This document shows positions 12,949 through 25,151 of a stretch of 64,000 nt of DNA, one piece after another. Origin of the DNA: Tetracladium setigerum (lineage: Eukaryota > Ascomycota > Leotiomycetes > Helotiales); contig PZJY01000006.1 in the NCBI GenBank assembly GCA_031472005.1, positions 434,001 through 498,000 of the forward strand, in the 5' to 3' direction. The number at the start of each line of letters is the position of its first letter. The first letter of the stretch is position 1. The position numbers were made by a program, and so were the translations under genes. The notes under the pieces were generated by a model. That model saw only the letters and a list, made by a program, of their open reading frames with translations. It did no database searches and was not told the DNA's origin.

Positions 12949-14542
12949 ATGAGTGGAATTTCAAGTTTTCTTTCCCGAAGTCCCTCACCTTCCTACAAAG
13001 TCCTACTGACTTCCTCCAACTCTTCCGGAGACGACCGAGACAATTTATCACTGCGATCAGTAGAAAAGGACTTCGAAATCCATCAAAATGACAAACTCGA
13101 ATCCACTCCTTCCTTCCTCCGAAGTCCAAGAGAACCTCCATCCTGCACATAATCCTTCTAATTCTAAAATCCTTCTTGATCTTCCTCGTCCCCTCCTTCC
13201 TCTGGAATTTCAGAGTCCAGTCGAATAATGCAGCAAGACGCAAGCTTCCTTCAACAGCCTACCTCAACGGCGTCCGTGGCCTAGCCGCCTTTTTTGTCTT
13301 TTGTCAACACTATATGGTAGATTACTATGGTCAAGAATATATCTGGGGATACAAGGCTCAACCACAAGATATCTGGATATCACAACTCCCTTTCATACGA
13401 CTTGTACACTCCGGACGATTCTGTGTCACCATATTTTACGTCCTCAGTGGATATGTACTGGGCTACAAACCCCTCCAATTGATCCGCCAAAACGACATCC
13501 CAGCACTTGCGAATAATTTGATATCTGGTATCTTCCGTCGCGGATTAAGGCTTTTTCTCCCGTTGTTTCCTCCACTTGTTTTTGCTTCGTTCTGCGTCTG
13601 GGCAGGCTGGTATGGAAGTCCCGAACATGCTATGCGCGGGAACATGACCCCGAGCGTGGATGGTACGTTATGGAGTCAGATGAAAGCAACCGTTACGACA
13701 TTCGATAACTTGCTCAATCCATTTTCTCCGAAGAGCTTCTCCCCAGGAATATTCCAGCGTTGTATACCATCCGCGTGGAGTTTCGCGGTTCGATTTTGGT
13801 GTTTGCGATGCTTCTTGGACTTGCGAAGGTCAAGACGGGTATTCGGATGATGATTATGTCAATAGTTGCGTGTTATAGTCTGGGACATGGCCGTTGGGAT
13901 GCGTTTTTATTTATTATGGGAGTAGTTTTGGCGGATTGGGGACATATGCGAATGAATTCGTCTTTCTCGCTCGACGATTTGAGCAAGAATCCACACTTCT
14001 TGCGCCTCATCAGATGTTCAACTGGTGAAAGATTCTCCTAAACACTATATCAGTAAATACTAACTTGTTGCTGCAGATGCTTTCTGGATTCTCAGCTTCA
14101 TCTCCTCCCTCTACCTTGGATCCTTCCCCGCCTCGGCGCCAAAATAACACCCGGCTACATAACCCTCTGCAAACTCACTCCCAAATCCTACCACACCGAC
14201 AACGGTTACGCCTCATTCTGGTGTTCAATCGCATCGATTCTTTTCCTTGCCTCTCTCGAAAACCTCCCTGTCCTGCAAAAACCATTCTCAACTCCTTTCG
14301 CTCTCTATATGGGCAATATTTCCTTCTCCATCTATGTCTTCCACTTTCCGATCATGCTTACAATTGGGAGACTTATCACTCCGCCGTTGATAAGGGCTAC
14401 GGGATATTTCACGGCGTCGTTTTTTGCGGGTGGAGCGATTATGTTTTTGGGTTTGGTGGTTGTGGCGGATGCACAGTGGAGGGCGTTCGATTTGAACTCG
14501 GTGAGGTTTGCGAGGTGGTTAGAGGGCGCTGTTTGTTCTTGA
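12949..14542 (+). pseudogene. acyltransferase-3 family membrane protein, three one-base deletions
   Basis: Polytopic O-acyltransferase of the acyltransferase-3 family. The first ATG opens a Ser-rich cytosolic N-terminus. After a frame change (13092-13150) the first TM segment (ILLILKSFLIFLVPSFLW) is followed by the family signature LNGVRGLAAFFVFCQH and by FYVLSGYVLGY. A second frame change occurs at about 13748-13752 and a third at an A4 run (14141-14144), where a fifth A would give APKITPGY. The intron at 14025-14076 is canonical and joins two frames that agree. C-terminal TM segments include FALYMGNISFSIYVFHFPIM. Exons total 1542 nt; three added bases give 515 codons. All three events have the same direction, so either the assembly dropped bases or the gene is dead. 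The acyl acceptor is unknown. Confidence 0.75.
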
Positions 14543-15820
14543 TGGAGGGAATCTCAACTTTTATATGATACCATTTTGGGGACCGGACGGGTGCTGGTTG
14601 TTTATTTGAGGAGCGGGCTCTTCTGGTTTTTGTTGCAGAGGTTTTTGCTGTTGATACTTAAGCGAGGGCGAGGTTGCTCAGTACGAGGAGAGGCGGAGGT
14701 GTAGGTCCGGGCTTGAAAAACACAGGACTGGGTTTTGTGATGGGATGATCTCCCACACTTTTGAACCTCTTCACTATTCTACATTTCGACTGGTTCTGGC
14801 TAATACAGTGTGCTACATCTCAGGTTTTGAAGGACTGGTGTTTTTTGGTGTGGTTCTGGAAATTTCAGCTCAAATGCATTGATAGCGTGGGACGGGGAAA
14901 AAGGTGCATTGACCGAACTAAGTGAACAATTTCTAGAGAATGCCGCGAGGGCAGAGAGGAAAGGAAAATTGGAATAATGGTTCGACTGTCCCGGGCGTAT
15001 TCATTGCTAGCTCTGGACACATAATAAATTGCAATTTCGAGGTACGATTGTTGATACAATCAAGGACGTAGGTAAGGAAGTGATCGCTTGTATGTGGGAG
15101 ACTGCACAGGTTTACGTAATACTATCGTATTCCTGGTGGTTGTGAGGTCTAAGGCCTATCAGCTAAGAACGCAAATGCAGAGCCGACTATATCTAAGAGG
15201 TGGCTCACGTGAAGGTCGTCCGTTGGCAGTCACGTTTCACCTGTGCCAACAACGATGGAAGGATTTAGAGAATTTGTTCCAATATTGCTTGTATAGCACA
15301 ATGTAACAATTACAACCAAATTTTACTTTTTCTCCATGTTTTACTTCACAAAAAATAATTATAGAGTACCTACAGGCAAAATTAGGGTTGAATGTGACTC
15401 TTTACTCTTTTTCCAATTACAGTCGCTTACAAAATCGGCTTCCCCTCCACACTCGCGAGAAGATTCAGGGCCCCACTTTAATAACAGGGATCAGCGAGTC
15501 AGCATGTGACCAATGAGTGCCAAGCAAATGAAGTCGTCGACAGAATAAACTGGAGCTTCTACAACATCGAGGAAGATTACAAGCTTAGTATATAAACTTC
15601 CGCAAGCCCCTCTCCATCAAAAATATAAAGAATATATAAGAAAAGAATGATTCGAACGGAAGAAGTCTCTATTGCAGACGTGTCATGTCACGTTATACGA
15701 AAAACTTGATTCCACTACAAGTGAAAGCTAAAGAGTCTTTTCAATAATACAGTACCTATAATATAAATAGATCAAAGTCAAATAACTATGAACAAGCGGT
15801 GCCAGAAAATACTATAACAC
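14543..15820. other. intergenic, entry into accessory island
   Basis: No gene recognised. A+T content rises towards 15300-15800, next to the decayed NLR locus. Probably holds the acyltransferase 3' region. Confidence 0.45.
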
Positions 15821-18800
15821 TTATCCTGCGTCTTCCAGAATACTAAGCATAACAGAGTAATGATTTACACAAGCTTTCGTAGTTGGATGTTCGGAGCCTA
15901 ATAATGACTTAAAGCCAGTGCAAGCCCTCTCGTAAAGTATCGATGCTTCTTCATACTCTTGTTTGTTTTGAAGTAGATAGGCAAGACAGTAAACACTCGT
16001 GAGCGTGTCGGGGTGCGTCTTGCCGAGCACCTCTTCCCGAATCTCAAGCGTCTAGCGGTTCATGGCCTCGGCGTCGGCGTACTTGCCCTGGCTGGAAAGC
16101 ACTCCAGCGAGGTTACCCATGGTTGTGAGCGTGTCGGGGTGCTTCTTGCCGAGCGCCTCTTCCCTGATCTCGAGTATCTGGTGGTATATAGCCTCGGCCT
16201 CGTCGTACTTGCCCTGGCGAGCGAGCATAAGAGCGAGATTATTCATGCTCGTGAGCGTGTCGGGGTGGTCCGGGCCGAGCACTTGGAGCGCCTCTCGGTA
16301 TATGGCCTCAGCCTCATCGTACTTGTCCTGGCAATCGAGCACAGCAGCAAGGTTGCTCATGCTCGTGAGCGTGTCGGGGTGGTCCGGGCGGAGCATATCT
16401 TTCCTAAGCTGGAGCGCTTCTCTATGTATAGCCTCGGCCTCGTCGTACTTGCCCTGGCGATCGAGCACAAGAGCGAGGTTATTCATGCTCGTGAGCGTGT
16501 TGGGGTGCTTCGGGTCGAGCACCTTTTTTGAGAGCTGGAGCGCTTCTCGGTGCATGGCCGTAGCCTCGTCGTACTTGCCCTGGTGATTGAGCACTTGAGC
16601 GAGGTTATTCATGCTCGGGAGCATCAAGGAGTGCGTCGGGCCGAACACCTCCTTGGAGAGCTGGAGCACCTCTCGGAGCATGGCCTCGGCCTCATCGTAC
16701 TTGTCCTGGCAATCGAGCACAGCAGCGAGACTACTCATGGTCGTGAGCGTGTTGCGGTGCTTCGGGTCGAGCACCGCCTTATACCCCGCCAGCGCCCTCC
16801 GGATCAGCGTCTCGGCCTCGTCATTGTTGCCCTGGTAGTGGAGCACCAAGGCAAGCATCCTGATACTGTCAAAAATCCTGCTGTCATTATCCTGGAGAAG
16901 ATATTCACGAGCAGTAAGAGATTCTTGAATTTCTGCCTTCGCAATTTCATAATGTCCCTTTAGCCAGCTATACCAAGCCATATTATACAAAAGGAATGCA
17001 CGCTCAAGCAGAGACTGGCTTAACTTTAGCTCACACTTCAGCACTTTAAGAGCATGTGGTGACAGAGTCTCACACGTCTTCTAGTTGCTATAATCTCCAC
17101 TTAGAAAAGCTTTTCCCACCACTTCGATTGCCTCTCCCTGCTATCTTTCGCCGTCCCCATATCGCTCAAGCCACCTCCGTGTTGCGAGTTGCACAAGCCG
17201 GTGCATCTCAAAGGTCTTACCGCCCTTCTCAATAGTGATCAAAGAAAACTCATTTAAAGGGGCTAGAGCGTCTTCGAGATCGAGGGGATTGGGGTATTGG
17301 ACGCAAAGGAGGAATTCGGGAATGCCTTGTCGATCGAACATAGCCATAAGGGACAAGAGCGCCGCAGCTTGTGGCTTTTCCCGCTTGATCTGGTCGAATG
17401 AGATTTGCCAGGTCCGGATCACAGAATTAGGAACGCTAGGATCCCGTCTTAGATCCCCAGATTCTTCGTCGAGTAGCCTGCTTTAAGTTTATTCGTCTTG
17501 ACGATAGAGTATCAAGTACTTGGATACACTTATGCGAATTGCTTTCGCACTAATATATATAGCGGCTTAAGTAATTGCTAGTGGTAGATAGTCCAGCTCT
17601 TTGACAAGCTCGGCACGATTAGAGGTAATAGATAGACCTTCAGGGATATTAATACAAAGTAACTGGCTAGCTTCCCCCAATTCTATCAAGTGGACTAGAA
17701 TGACGCTCGTGTATCCAGTGCTAAGCTAAGATACTGCTCTTCGGTCTCGTGTGGTAACGAGTACTAATCCAGTGATACTCTATGAGATATAACTCGACAA
17801 TGGAAGAGCAATGTTATTTCTATATCGAGATCCCTCCCCTTACGTCTGTCGATATATATCGAGATTATCAGCATTATCGAGAATGATAAGCCAGCGGCCA
17901 TTATCGACATTACTAAGCCATTTTGAGACCAGGCCCAATACGTCCGTCTTTGGGTCATCTGACCCTAGAAGGTCAAGTTCAGTGGCAATATATCTATATA
18001 CTTGTTCGAACCGCTCGACGGTCCTCGCATACACCCAGAACACCCATATTTAAGGGTCCTTCACTCTAAGCCGATACGAGTACTCAATTGCAATTTGCGA
18101 CTTACTATATTCTTATTAGACAATGGCGTACAGACGGCGGGATTGAGTCATACCCTACCCCACCCAAACCCACAAGGACCGCCCGATTATAGGAGTTGGC
18201 CAAAGAGAACCGCTAGTCCAGAGCTACAAGGACGTCTTATCTCCCAACAAACTTTGGATCCCTAGCAAATGGAACGGTCGATCGTGGGGGTCTCTTTCTT
18301 AACGCAGGTGCTAATGCCATTTCAATTAGTCTAGGGTTCAAGATATACAGGTTGAAATATATGCAACGGTGCTCTTTCGAACCGCTAAAGGGGCGTAACT
18401 TAATAATAGATTATAAATAAAAGACCCGCAGTAGCAAATTGCGTTACGTACAAAATCTGTCCCAAACGACTTTCCTAGCATCTTGTTCAAACTGCTTTAA
18501 ATATCTAATGGCGGCCTTATATGCTTCCGCATTTCGGCTATCGAACTTAAAAATTTGGGAATGATCTGCATAAACTAGGATCTTTACCTCTATGCTATCT
18601 AAGAGTTCCAGAAGGGCCGAGCCAGTCTCTACGGCGGTCATATACTCTCCTGTTCGGCCCCATGATTTCGTCTCAAGATCCTAATAGGAAATGTCAGCTA
18701 TTTTAATTATTTTCTTAATCGAGCTGCCCCAGAATATTTCACTTGCTATAATCGTCTCGTTTATTACGTCTTATAAAAGGTAACGATCTTTCGATCACGG

Positions 18801-19835
18801 ATTAGATTTTTAAAGTCTACGAGTTAATATATTAACAGATCAGACTTCCGTTTAATCTGCTCTAGTAGCTCCATCCTCGGGTGCTAATCCTCTCCTGCCA
18901 CTATGCGTTAGATATCGTCGATAACGAGTCCTTTATGCGGGGTACTAAAGAATAATATGCCGTATGTTGCCTTATATAAAGCCGCGATTGTCGTATAGTC
19001 GCGTTTATTTGTTTATATAGCTTTCATAAGGCATTAACACTATTAGCGTTCCTATGTTTCCACGCCCGGCTAAGCTCAACTCGGCCGCTAGCCAGACTTA
19101 TATGAGCTAGTATGATTCCTCTAAAGCTGTGTGCGATAAAAAAGAGCGGTCTCTCTCGGAGCTTACAGAGGATAATTAGCTAATTCTATTATATTGACGC
19201 GGTACATCTTACCTCTTGTTTATGCCGGACCCTCTTGATCGCTTCCAAGAATCCTCGTCCATAATCCATAATAGTATTTATGCCGTGACTTGAGAGCTTC
19301 GAATTGTAACCGTAAATTATCGTTCGACAGTTCGGTAGATCTTTTGAGAGGAAGTCGCGGAGCCACATACGGCCAAGATTGCCCTTGCCCCTCCACGACC
19401 CGTACGCATGTCCGTCGAGGCCCGTGATAGCGATAATGCTGCAGTTAAGTTAATAAGGTTATATCTATTAATAAAGAGATTATACTCAGCAATAACTAGA
19501 TGACCAGAGGTTATAAGATACAGCTAGGTAAAGCCAAAGAAGTAACGATCAAAGTTAATATCATCATCTCCCATCTCGACCTACCAATCGCTAAGTGGAT
19601 CGTGTTTGAGCTGCGATAAGAATTTTGGGTTGCCACCTTTGAACTCGACGAGGGCAGTTAAGGTCTGGCTTCCATCGCACGTCGGAGTGTATGTAATATC
19701 CACCACGTATTGTTGTTCATTATCTGTTAAAAGACCACAAATTGTCTTTGCTAGTGTCGACCGGACCTCTGACTCCGGCTTATCCAGAGGAAGGCCGGTC
19801 ACTCGGAAGACCGCTGACTTATGGCTGCTCGCCAT
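15821..19835 (-). pseudogene. NLR pseudogene: SERAC1-like alpha/beta hydrolase - NB-ARC - TPR
   Basis: Read 5' to 3' on the minus strand. The start is MASSHKSAVFRVTG at 19835. A SERAC1/PGAP1-like alpha/beta-hydrolase region follows, with IAITGLDGHAYGSW (about 19385-19440), IIYGYNSKL and the nucleophile elbow AHSFRG in place of the usual SxGG. The NB-ARC domain starts near 18290: Walker A GLGGVG|KSQIA is split by a canonical intron ending at an ATAG, and Walker B WLIILDNAD is near 17880. A winged-helix part (17141-17422) carries the MHRLVQLATRRWL (MHD-like) segment. A kinesin-light-chain-type TPR array runs about 17044-15826. In-frame TAG/TAA codons occur at 19581, 19524, 18213, 18050, 17141 and 16052, at positions where glutamine fits. 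That is what C-to-T change in CAG/CAA gives, as in RIP. The domain order matches fungal incompatibility/immune-like NLRs. The locus is almost certainly dead. Confidence 0.85.
16000..16870 (-). repeat. 126-bp coding tandem repeat (TPR units, 42 residues)
   Basis: Seven or so successive units share nearly identical blocks such as GTGAGCGTGTCGGGGTG, seen near 16000, 16125, 16251, 16365 and 16491. Most spacings are 126 bp and one is 114 bp. Each unit encodes a 42-residue TPR (ALxLxxQGKYDEAEAxxREAL). The block is GC-rich, unlike the A+T-rich DNA beyond 17450. High identity between units is typical of fungal NLR repeat domains that undergo concerted evolution. Confidence 0.85.
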
Positions 19836-20716
19836 GTCCGAGGATAAGGCTGTTCGCAGATCCGTTGTATTATGGCTAGCATGTATTAGGCTGTAAATAG
19901 TGATGTTATTAGCTTTTGATTATCTGGTGAAAACGAATCTAAAGTCTGAATTTGGAGTCCATTGATTTAGGTAGGAACTCGATTAGGGTGAGCTTTATGT
20001 TAAGGAGCTGAATAGTTATGTTTCCATACGGCTCTGTCTGCTTGTCGGAGCATTCATGCAGTTGGCTGGATTAAGGTTTACCCTTCCGAGGCTTGGCCCA
20101 TTAAAGCTCTTATACCCGACAGATTGTCTAGTTATCACTTGGGATATCAACCACTATAATCCTGGGAATAATACTAGGTAAAGACTTCAGATTCAAGATA
20201 GTGTATTTTGTGAGATATAGAAGCTAAGTAATAGGTGGTGAGCTAATACTGTCTCAATGCTTTACAGAATTTTAGAATGTGCTTTCAAATCACTCGCACG
20301 GCTAACCAATTCTTCGTGGTTGTAAACTTTGGAGAGCTAAAACCGTCAGGCTATTGGTCAACATTGCGGGGCTATGGTCTGCCTTGGCATAGCATCTCAG
20401 TTTGAGGTTGAACATGAATACTTAGGCGCTTTAATAACTGCTACATCAACTTTGATATGCACTTCTTTGGTTTTACACAACTCTATTACCCAGACCTAGC
20501 ACGTCCAATTTACGTAGAGTAAGTCCTACAGAATTTCATGATTCCGCTAGTCGCTAACCTCTTTCATCTATTATCATCGCGATCAGTAGCCTCGATAGGC
20601 ATGCATATGGTTCGTGGAGAGGAAAAGGACACCTGGGTCGAAAGTGGCTGCGGGCCTTTCCATCGAAAAACCTGCCTACTTGTCGTATAATGATATATGG
20701 GTATAACTCGAAGCTT
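19836..20716. other. A+T-rich, no gene recognised
   Basis: Upstream region of the NLR pseudogene. TpA-rich and without a supported reading frame; consistent with RIP-altered noncoding or repeat-derived DNA. Confidence 0.4.
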
Positions 20717-21110
20717 TCAAAATCGCGCCTTGTCCCTGAATCTCTTCAGTGTGTCGGCTGCAGATGGCACATTCTCCACCCATATGTAGAACTCGTTAGA
20801 GCCAAGACCCTGGACTGTAATGATGCTGAGTAGGTCAGTGGCGTTTGACTACAGAGTTGGCGTAGCTTACTCTACTATTGGGATAGGTCCTCCCGTAGCC
20901 TCGTCGGACCAGATGTTCAGGCCGCTGGCTTTTACGGTGTCTTTGGTGCATGCTATTATCGCTTCGTCGCTTGGACACCTGCTAGGTTAGATGAGAAAGT
21001 AACGGTCCAAGAAGGTTGAGCTGTAGGGACGTTGGTTATGATGCGGCTGAATGATGTTCAGGTCGGCGGCTACGATCAGCCTCACTTTGCGGTATCGTTG
21101 CCTTAAAATA
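20717..21110 (-). pseudogene. 3' exons of an unidentified protein gene
   Basis: Coding-like minus-strand segments in spliced order: about 21110-21020 (YRKVRLIVAADLNIIQPHHN), about 20990-20871 (KDTVKASGLNIWSDEATGGP) and 20825-20717 (GLGSNEFYIWVENVPSAADT, ending at the TGA at 20717). The last two are joined by a 45-nt intron, 20826-20870, with a GTAAGC donor and a CTGACC branch site. I do not recognise the family, and no 5' end could be traced into the TpA-rich DNA upstream. Probably a truncated or decayed gene. Confidence 0.35.
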
Positions 21111-22591
21111 AATAAATAATTGCCTTAGGCTATAAGTCTATATTGGTATCAAAACTATCAGGCTCAATGCACTAGAGGTCAAGATGCTCTTCTCTTTCGA
21201 TATACACATCATTAAGGTTATTCTGCTACGAGGCATTTAAATGATTAGTTGAAATCTATTACGGAACTTCAGCGGATCTGGACCGTCTTAACGCCTGCTT
21301 TCTCTCCTTGCCTTTTATAAACGTCCTTGTCGCGATCAAGTGATAGGCAAAAAACTAAGAGAATAATAAGAGGCTTACACTGACGACAACTAACGGTAAC
21401 ACTATCGAAAAGACTGCAAACCCATACGAAGCTTGTTGAAATGCCTCGTTCTGCTGTAACCTGCTTGTTCTAAGACCAACTTGCATCGCTGTAAGAACAA
21501 CGGTAGTGTATAGGAAGACAAGCAGAGTCTATCTAAAGTTGCGTTTAAAGAAAACAGAATATCGGTTGTATCCGTTCGTATACCCGCGCAAAAGACGACT
21601 CGAATCGAAGATGTGAGCAAGTCGATAAATGGTATTCAGCTTATTTAATCGTAGCTCCCCGTACCGATAACGTTTGTTTACTAGATTTAAAGTCTCGCAA
21701 TCAATATTGGAAAGGAATGCGTTAACGAAAATTGTCCAATTATTCTAAGTGACCTCTGACGAAACTAGCCCCAGCTCCACAGCGACATTAAGATCACTTA
21801 AGTAACAGAGAAGCCAGATATAAGATAGCAGAAACCCATAGGAGCTAGCGTATATGCGGCATTGTTGCACATAGTATCGTTCCAAATCTAATAATCGAAA
21901 ATATAATCTAGAAGTGGTTTAATAAAAATCCGCGACTTATGCTAGACTAAGTGCAAGTCGGCCTGTTCGGTGATGAAGATTTAGCGCTTTATCATTCTCT
22001 GCCGGTGTAAAGGTCGAGCATTTATTGGCCTCCCCGCAAGCCATAAGTATTAATGGATTTGATTGAGTCTCGAGACATCTAGATCCAAAGTTATGAAAGC
22101 TGCAGCGTCGCTACCACGGCGTACGAGCTCGTTATCTTGATTATGGTATGCCGCTGGTAGAGATGCTATAGACAGCCGCGCTGGTGCTGGCTGCTCGAAT
22201 CTTAGAGGGCTTGTAGTAGCAGAGAATGGAGGAGATAGCTGCAAGAGATGTTGATTTAGTGCAATGAATGGGTTCTGATCTAATAAACGATTGACCTGTT
22301 TCGCCATATTGTAGTACGCTAAGCGCATGCAGATATTCTGCGGGATAGTGCGACCATGATGCAGAAGAATAAGACTAGGAGCGGACAAGAGTATGTGCAC
22401 ACCGCGGGGTGTTCTACGACGTTTGTCAAAGTCAAGAGGACGAATGCTGTGTTGGTGCAATGTTGTCGCACAGCCTCGCTTTCTGTATACGCGGCTCTGC
22501 GTGCATAGACCTTTGCGAGATCTCGACGACAGGCCACTCACCGCAGCTACACCACTATTAAACGGTCTTGTACCGAACCTACCTTTATAAA
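21111..22591. other. A+T-rich decayed DNA with one coding-like minus-strand stretch
   Basis: Mostly TpA-rich sequence. A minus-strand frame at 22050-22598 stays open for 182 codons. Its second half (from MAKQVNRLLDQNPFIALNQH) has coding-like composition, but no family is recognised and it overlaps the region just 5' of the transposase. I do not call it a gene. Confidence 0.3.
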
Positions 22592-23569
22592 ATGGCACCT
22601 AATCTTGCAGCCTCGTAGCACGATCAGATTCGTGACATAATTCTTAGTAAGTCGCTTAGAGACACGCAGATGGCTGATATTGCGGGCTGTAGCACGCGCT
22701 CGATTAGAGCAATTCGCTTTAACCTTCGTTGCTTTGGCACTATGAAAGCACCCTCGAATAGAGTAGGATGACCTCGATATCTCACTCCTCTTATGCGATA
22801 AGCTCTGCGTGAGTATCTCCTCGACAAGCCTGATCGATACCTATACGAGCTAGCAAACCTTCTACAGGACGACTTCGATATCGTGGTTACAATAGTCAAC
22901 ATCAGCAGGGCGCTGACTTCTATAGGTTAGTCAAAGAAGTCTATTTATAGAGTAGCAAGGCAGTAGAATACTAATCTGCAAGATCTATACCTCCATAACT
23001 TGTCGGCCTTCCGCTCTTATTATCTTGTGTATATAGACGAATCTGGATATAACAGGCGGATTGGGTTCAGACGGACGGGGTGGGCGCCGGTTGGTGTGAC
23101 GCCGGTCCAGATCGCCCAGTTCCAGCGTGAGCAGCGATATCAAATATTGCCAGCATATACATAAGATAGCGTCCTGCTCGCCCGTGTCTTTCGAGGATCT
23201 ACAGACAGTGCCGTCATCGAGGACTTTCTCGCGGAGCTTCTTTCTCTTTGTGGGAGATAGCCGGAACCCAAGTCAGTTCTAATTATAGACAATATATCTT
23301 TTTATCACACCGAGCGGATCGAGCAAATGTGTGTTAAAGCTAGAGTGAAACTAGTATATCTGCCACTATATTCGCCACGTTTTAATCCCATCGAGGAGTT
23401 TTTCGCCGAGTTAAAAGCTTTTATTAAGCGGAGCTGGCAGCACTTCGAGCAGGACCCGGAGCAAGGCTTTAATACTTTTCTCGGGTGGTGCATTGATATT
23501 GTGGGGGGAAAAGAGAAAAGTGTAAGAGGTTATTTTAGGCATGTAGGCGTGATAGTAGAAGAGTTGTAA
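22592..23569 (+). mobile_element. Tc1/mariner-type transposase, RIP-degraded (seven in-frame stops)
   Basis: A single frame of 326 codons holds an N-terminal helix-turn-helix (IRDIILSKSLRDTQMADIAG, about 22620-22690) and a DDE_3-type catalytic domain. The acidic residues sit in YLVYIDESGYN (about 23025-23055), LIIDNISFYH (about 23280-23310) and LYSPRFNPIEEFFAELK (about 23355-23405), the usual Tc1/mariner spacing. The frame is interrupted at 22616, 22769, 22799, 22928, 22964, 23162 and 23258. Every stop can come from CAA, CAG, CGA or TGG by one C-to-T change on either strand, and no indel is needed. This fits repeat-induced point mutation. I could not find terminal inverted repeats by eye, so the ends given are those of the coding region only. 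Confidence 0.85.
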
Positions 23570-23699
23570 ATGGCTTCCAAACACTTTCAGTATTATCTTG
23601 AGTCTCGAAATATTATTAGTAATTGTAATTAAAGAATAGAATAGATTAAAAACGCAAACACCGAAATATCACAAGTTTAAACAATGCGTGCACGACCTT

Positions 23700-25060
23700 G
23701 TTATCCTTAATCTAGCCCTCACGCTTCTGCCTCTTGACCCAATAGTCGATGTCGCGTATAAATCGCCGGGCAATACCCCTCTTAACGCCTTTATTAATAA
23801 AAAAGTTAAAGTCTTAATCCTCGTGAAGCTATTCTAGATCTAAACTATCGGCCAATATTATATCACAAGCTTTCTGGAACTCTATCTTGAGTTCGTCGTT
23901 ATTCATATTCGATTGCTGCCATTTGCTATATCTCCTCACTGCCACATCTCGGAGGCCAGGGATATTACGAGTTATAGTTTTAGTAGAAACTAAAGATAGG
24001 TCTATAGCCGCAGTGCCTGCCTGCGTTATTCCCGAGGGTGTCTAGTAAGACTATGGAGGAAGCACATTAGTAATATTAATAGGGGGAAAGTTTGCTGTGG
24101 ATGTCCCGGCCGATTTCTGGCGCCTTTCAAGCCACTGCTATTCCTCGGCATATAGTTACTGGCGGATATCCTCTAGTATATTATCGTGTGTATAGAGTTC
24201 ATTACCTTGCTCTATATGCCTAATAAGGCTCTTCAGATAATGCGTCTTGAGCTTATAGTGCTTTTTGCTATTAGGGTCACGCCAGCAATGCGGTCCAAGG
24301 TAGCATAGCGCTGCAGGACAGCGCATGAGATAGTAGACCATCCGCCAAACAGATAGTTCTCCCGATAACTCTTGTTTAGTATCTAGTTGCGTAGTTCGCT
24401 CTGAGAGCATCTGCTGGGTGACCGACGATAATCCCCTCTTATCCACCCGTTTGGACAAAGCGGCCCCCTAACTAGTCTCTATATAGTTAAAAGAGATATC
24501 TAGCTTGAGCTTCTTACCTACACGAAACAGCTCAGCCCACTTGAGGAGTTGCTTCTTAATAACTGCATAGCCAATATCTGTGTTATCGAAGCGCTTTGTG
24601 AGATCGCGTTAGGAGCGGTCCGTAACCGAAACCACAACATTAGTATCCTCGGATCTAATAGGTCGGTTTTGGGCCAGCTTCTTACATAGAAGCCTCTCTA
24701 GTTTCGGCTATAGAATCAGTCGCTAATACGAGCCTAGCGCCAGAACCACATCCGGCTCCGTATCTTTCGACACTACCCGCTTATTCACTGTCACCTTCCA
24801 CTCGATAGAGTAGTATATATAGCTCGGCGGATCTTCATCGTATGCCTTGTCTTCCTCCTAGTCTGTGAGCTAACAGAACCTAAGGTTCTGCGGTGGCTGG
24901 CTTTGTGTCTGTTAATAACGAGGCAATCCTTTAATAGCCTCTTCCTCACTAATATCTGCAGCTTCTCCTCCTTGAGCAGCTTCTAAACTATTAGCCTATA
25001 ACTATTCGAATATATCTAGTAGTTCGTATAATTCGAAGGAATCTTGTGAAGCGTACAACG
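23700..25060 (-). pseudogene. degraded hypothetical protein gene, family not identified
   Basis: A minus-strand frame can be followed through several TAG/TAA codons that again fall where Gln would fit. Recognisable pieces are TNVVVSVTDRS (about 24640), DLTKRFDNTDIGYAVIKKQL (about 24600-24540), an open block of 100 codons at 24156-24458 containing SVWRMVYYLMRCPAALCYLG and HYKLKTHYLKSLIRHIEQGN, and the C-terminal IRDIDYWVKRQKREG near 23720-23765. Composition and the pattern of stops match the neighbouring transposase, so it probably belonged to a repeated gene or element. I do not assign a function. Confidence 0.45.
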
Positions 25061-25151
25061 TGCTTATCTTCGTGTGAGCTTGAGGTGAACGAGGGAGTTG
25101 GGGAGTGGGAGGTGGAAGACAATGAGACTCGCTGCGACACGCCGGTTCCGT

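Noticed and set aside
22050..22598. 182-codon minus-strand frame next to the transposase
   Set aside because: No family recognised, no splice or promoter context, and it is embedded in TpA-rich decayed DNA.
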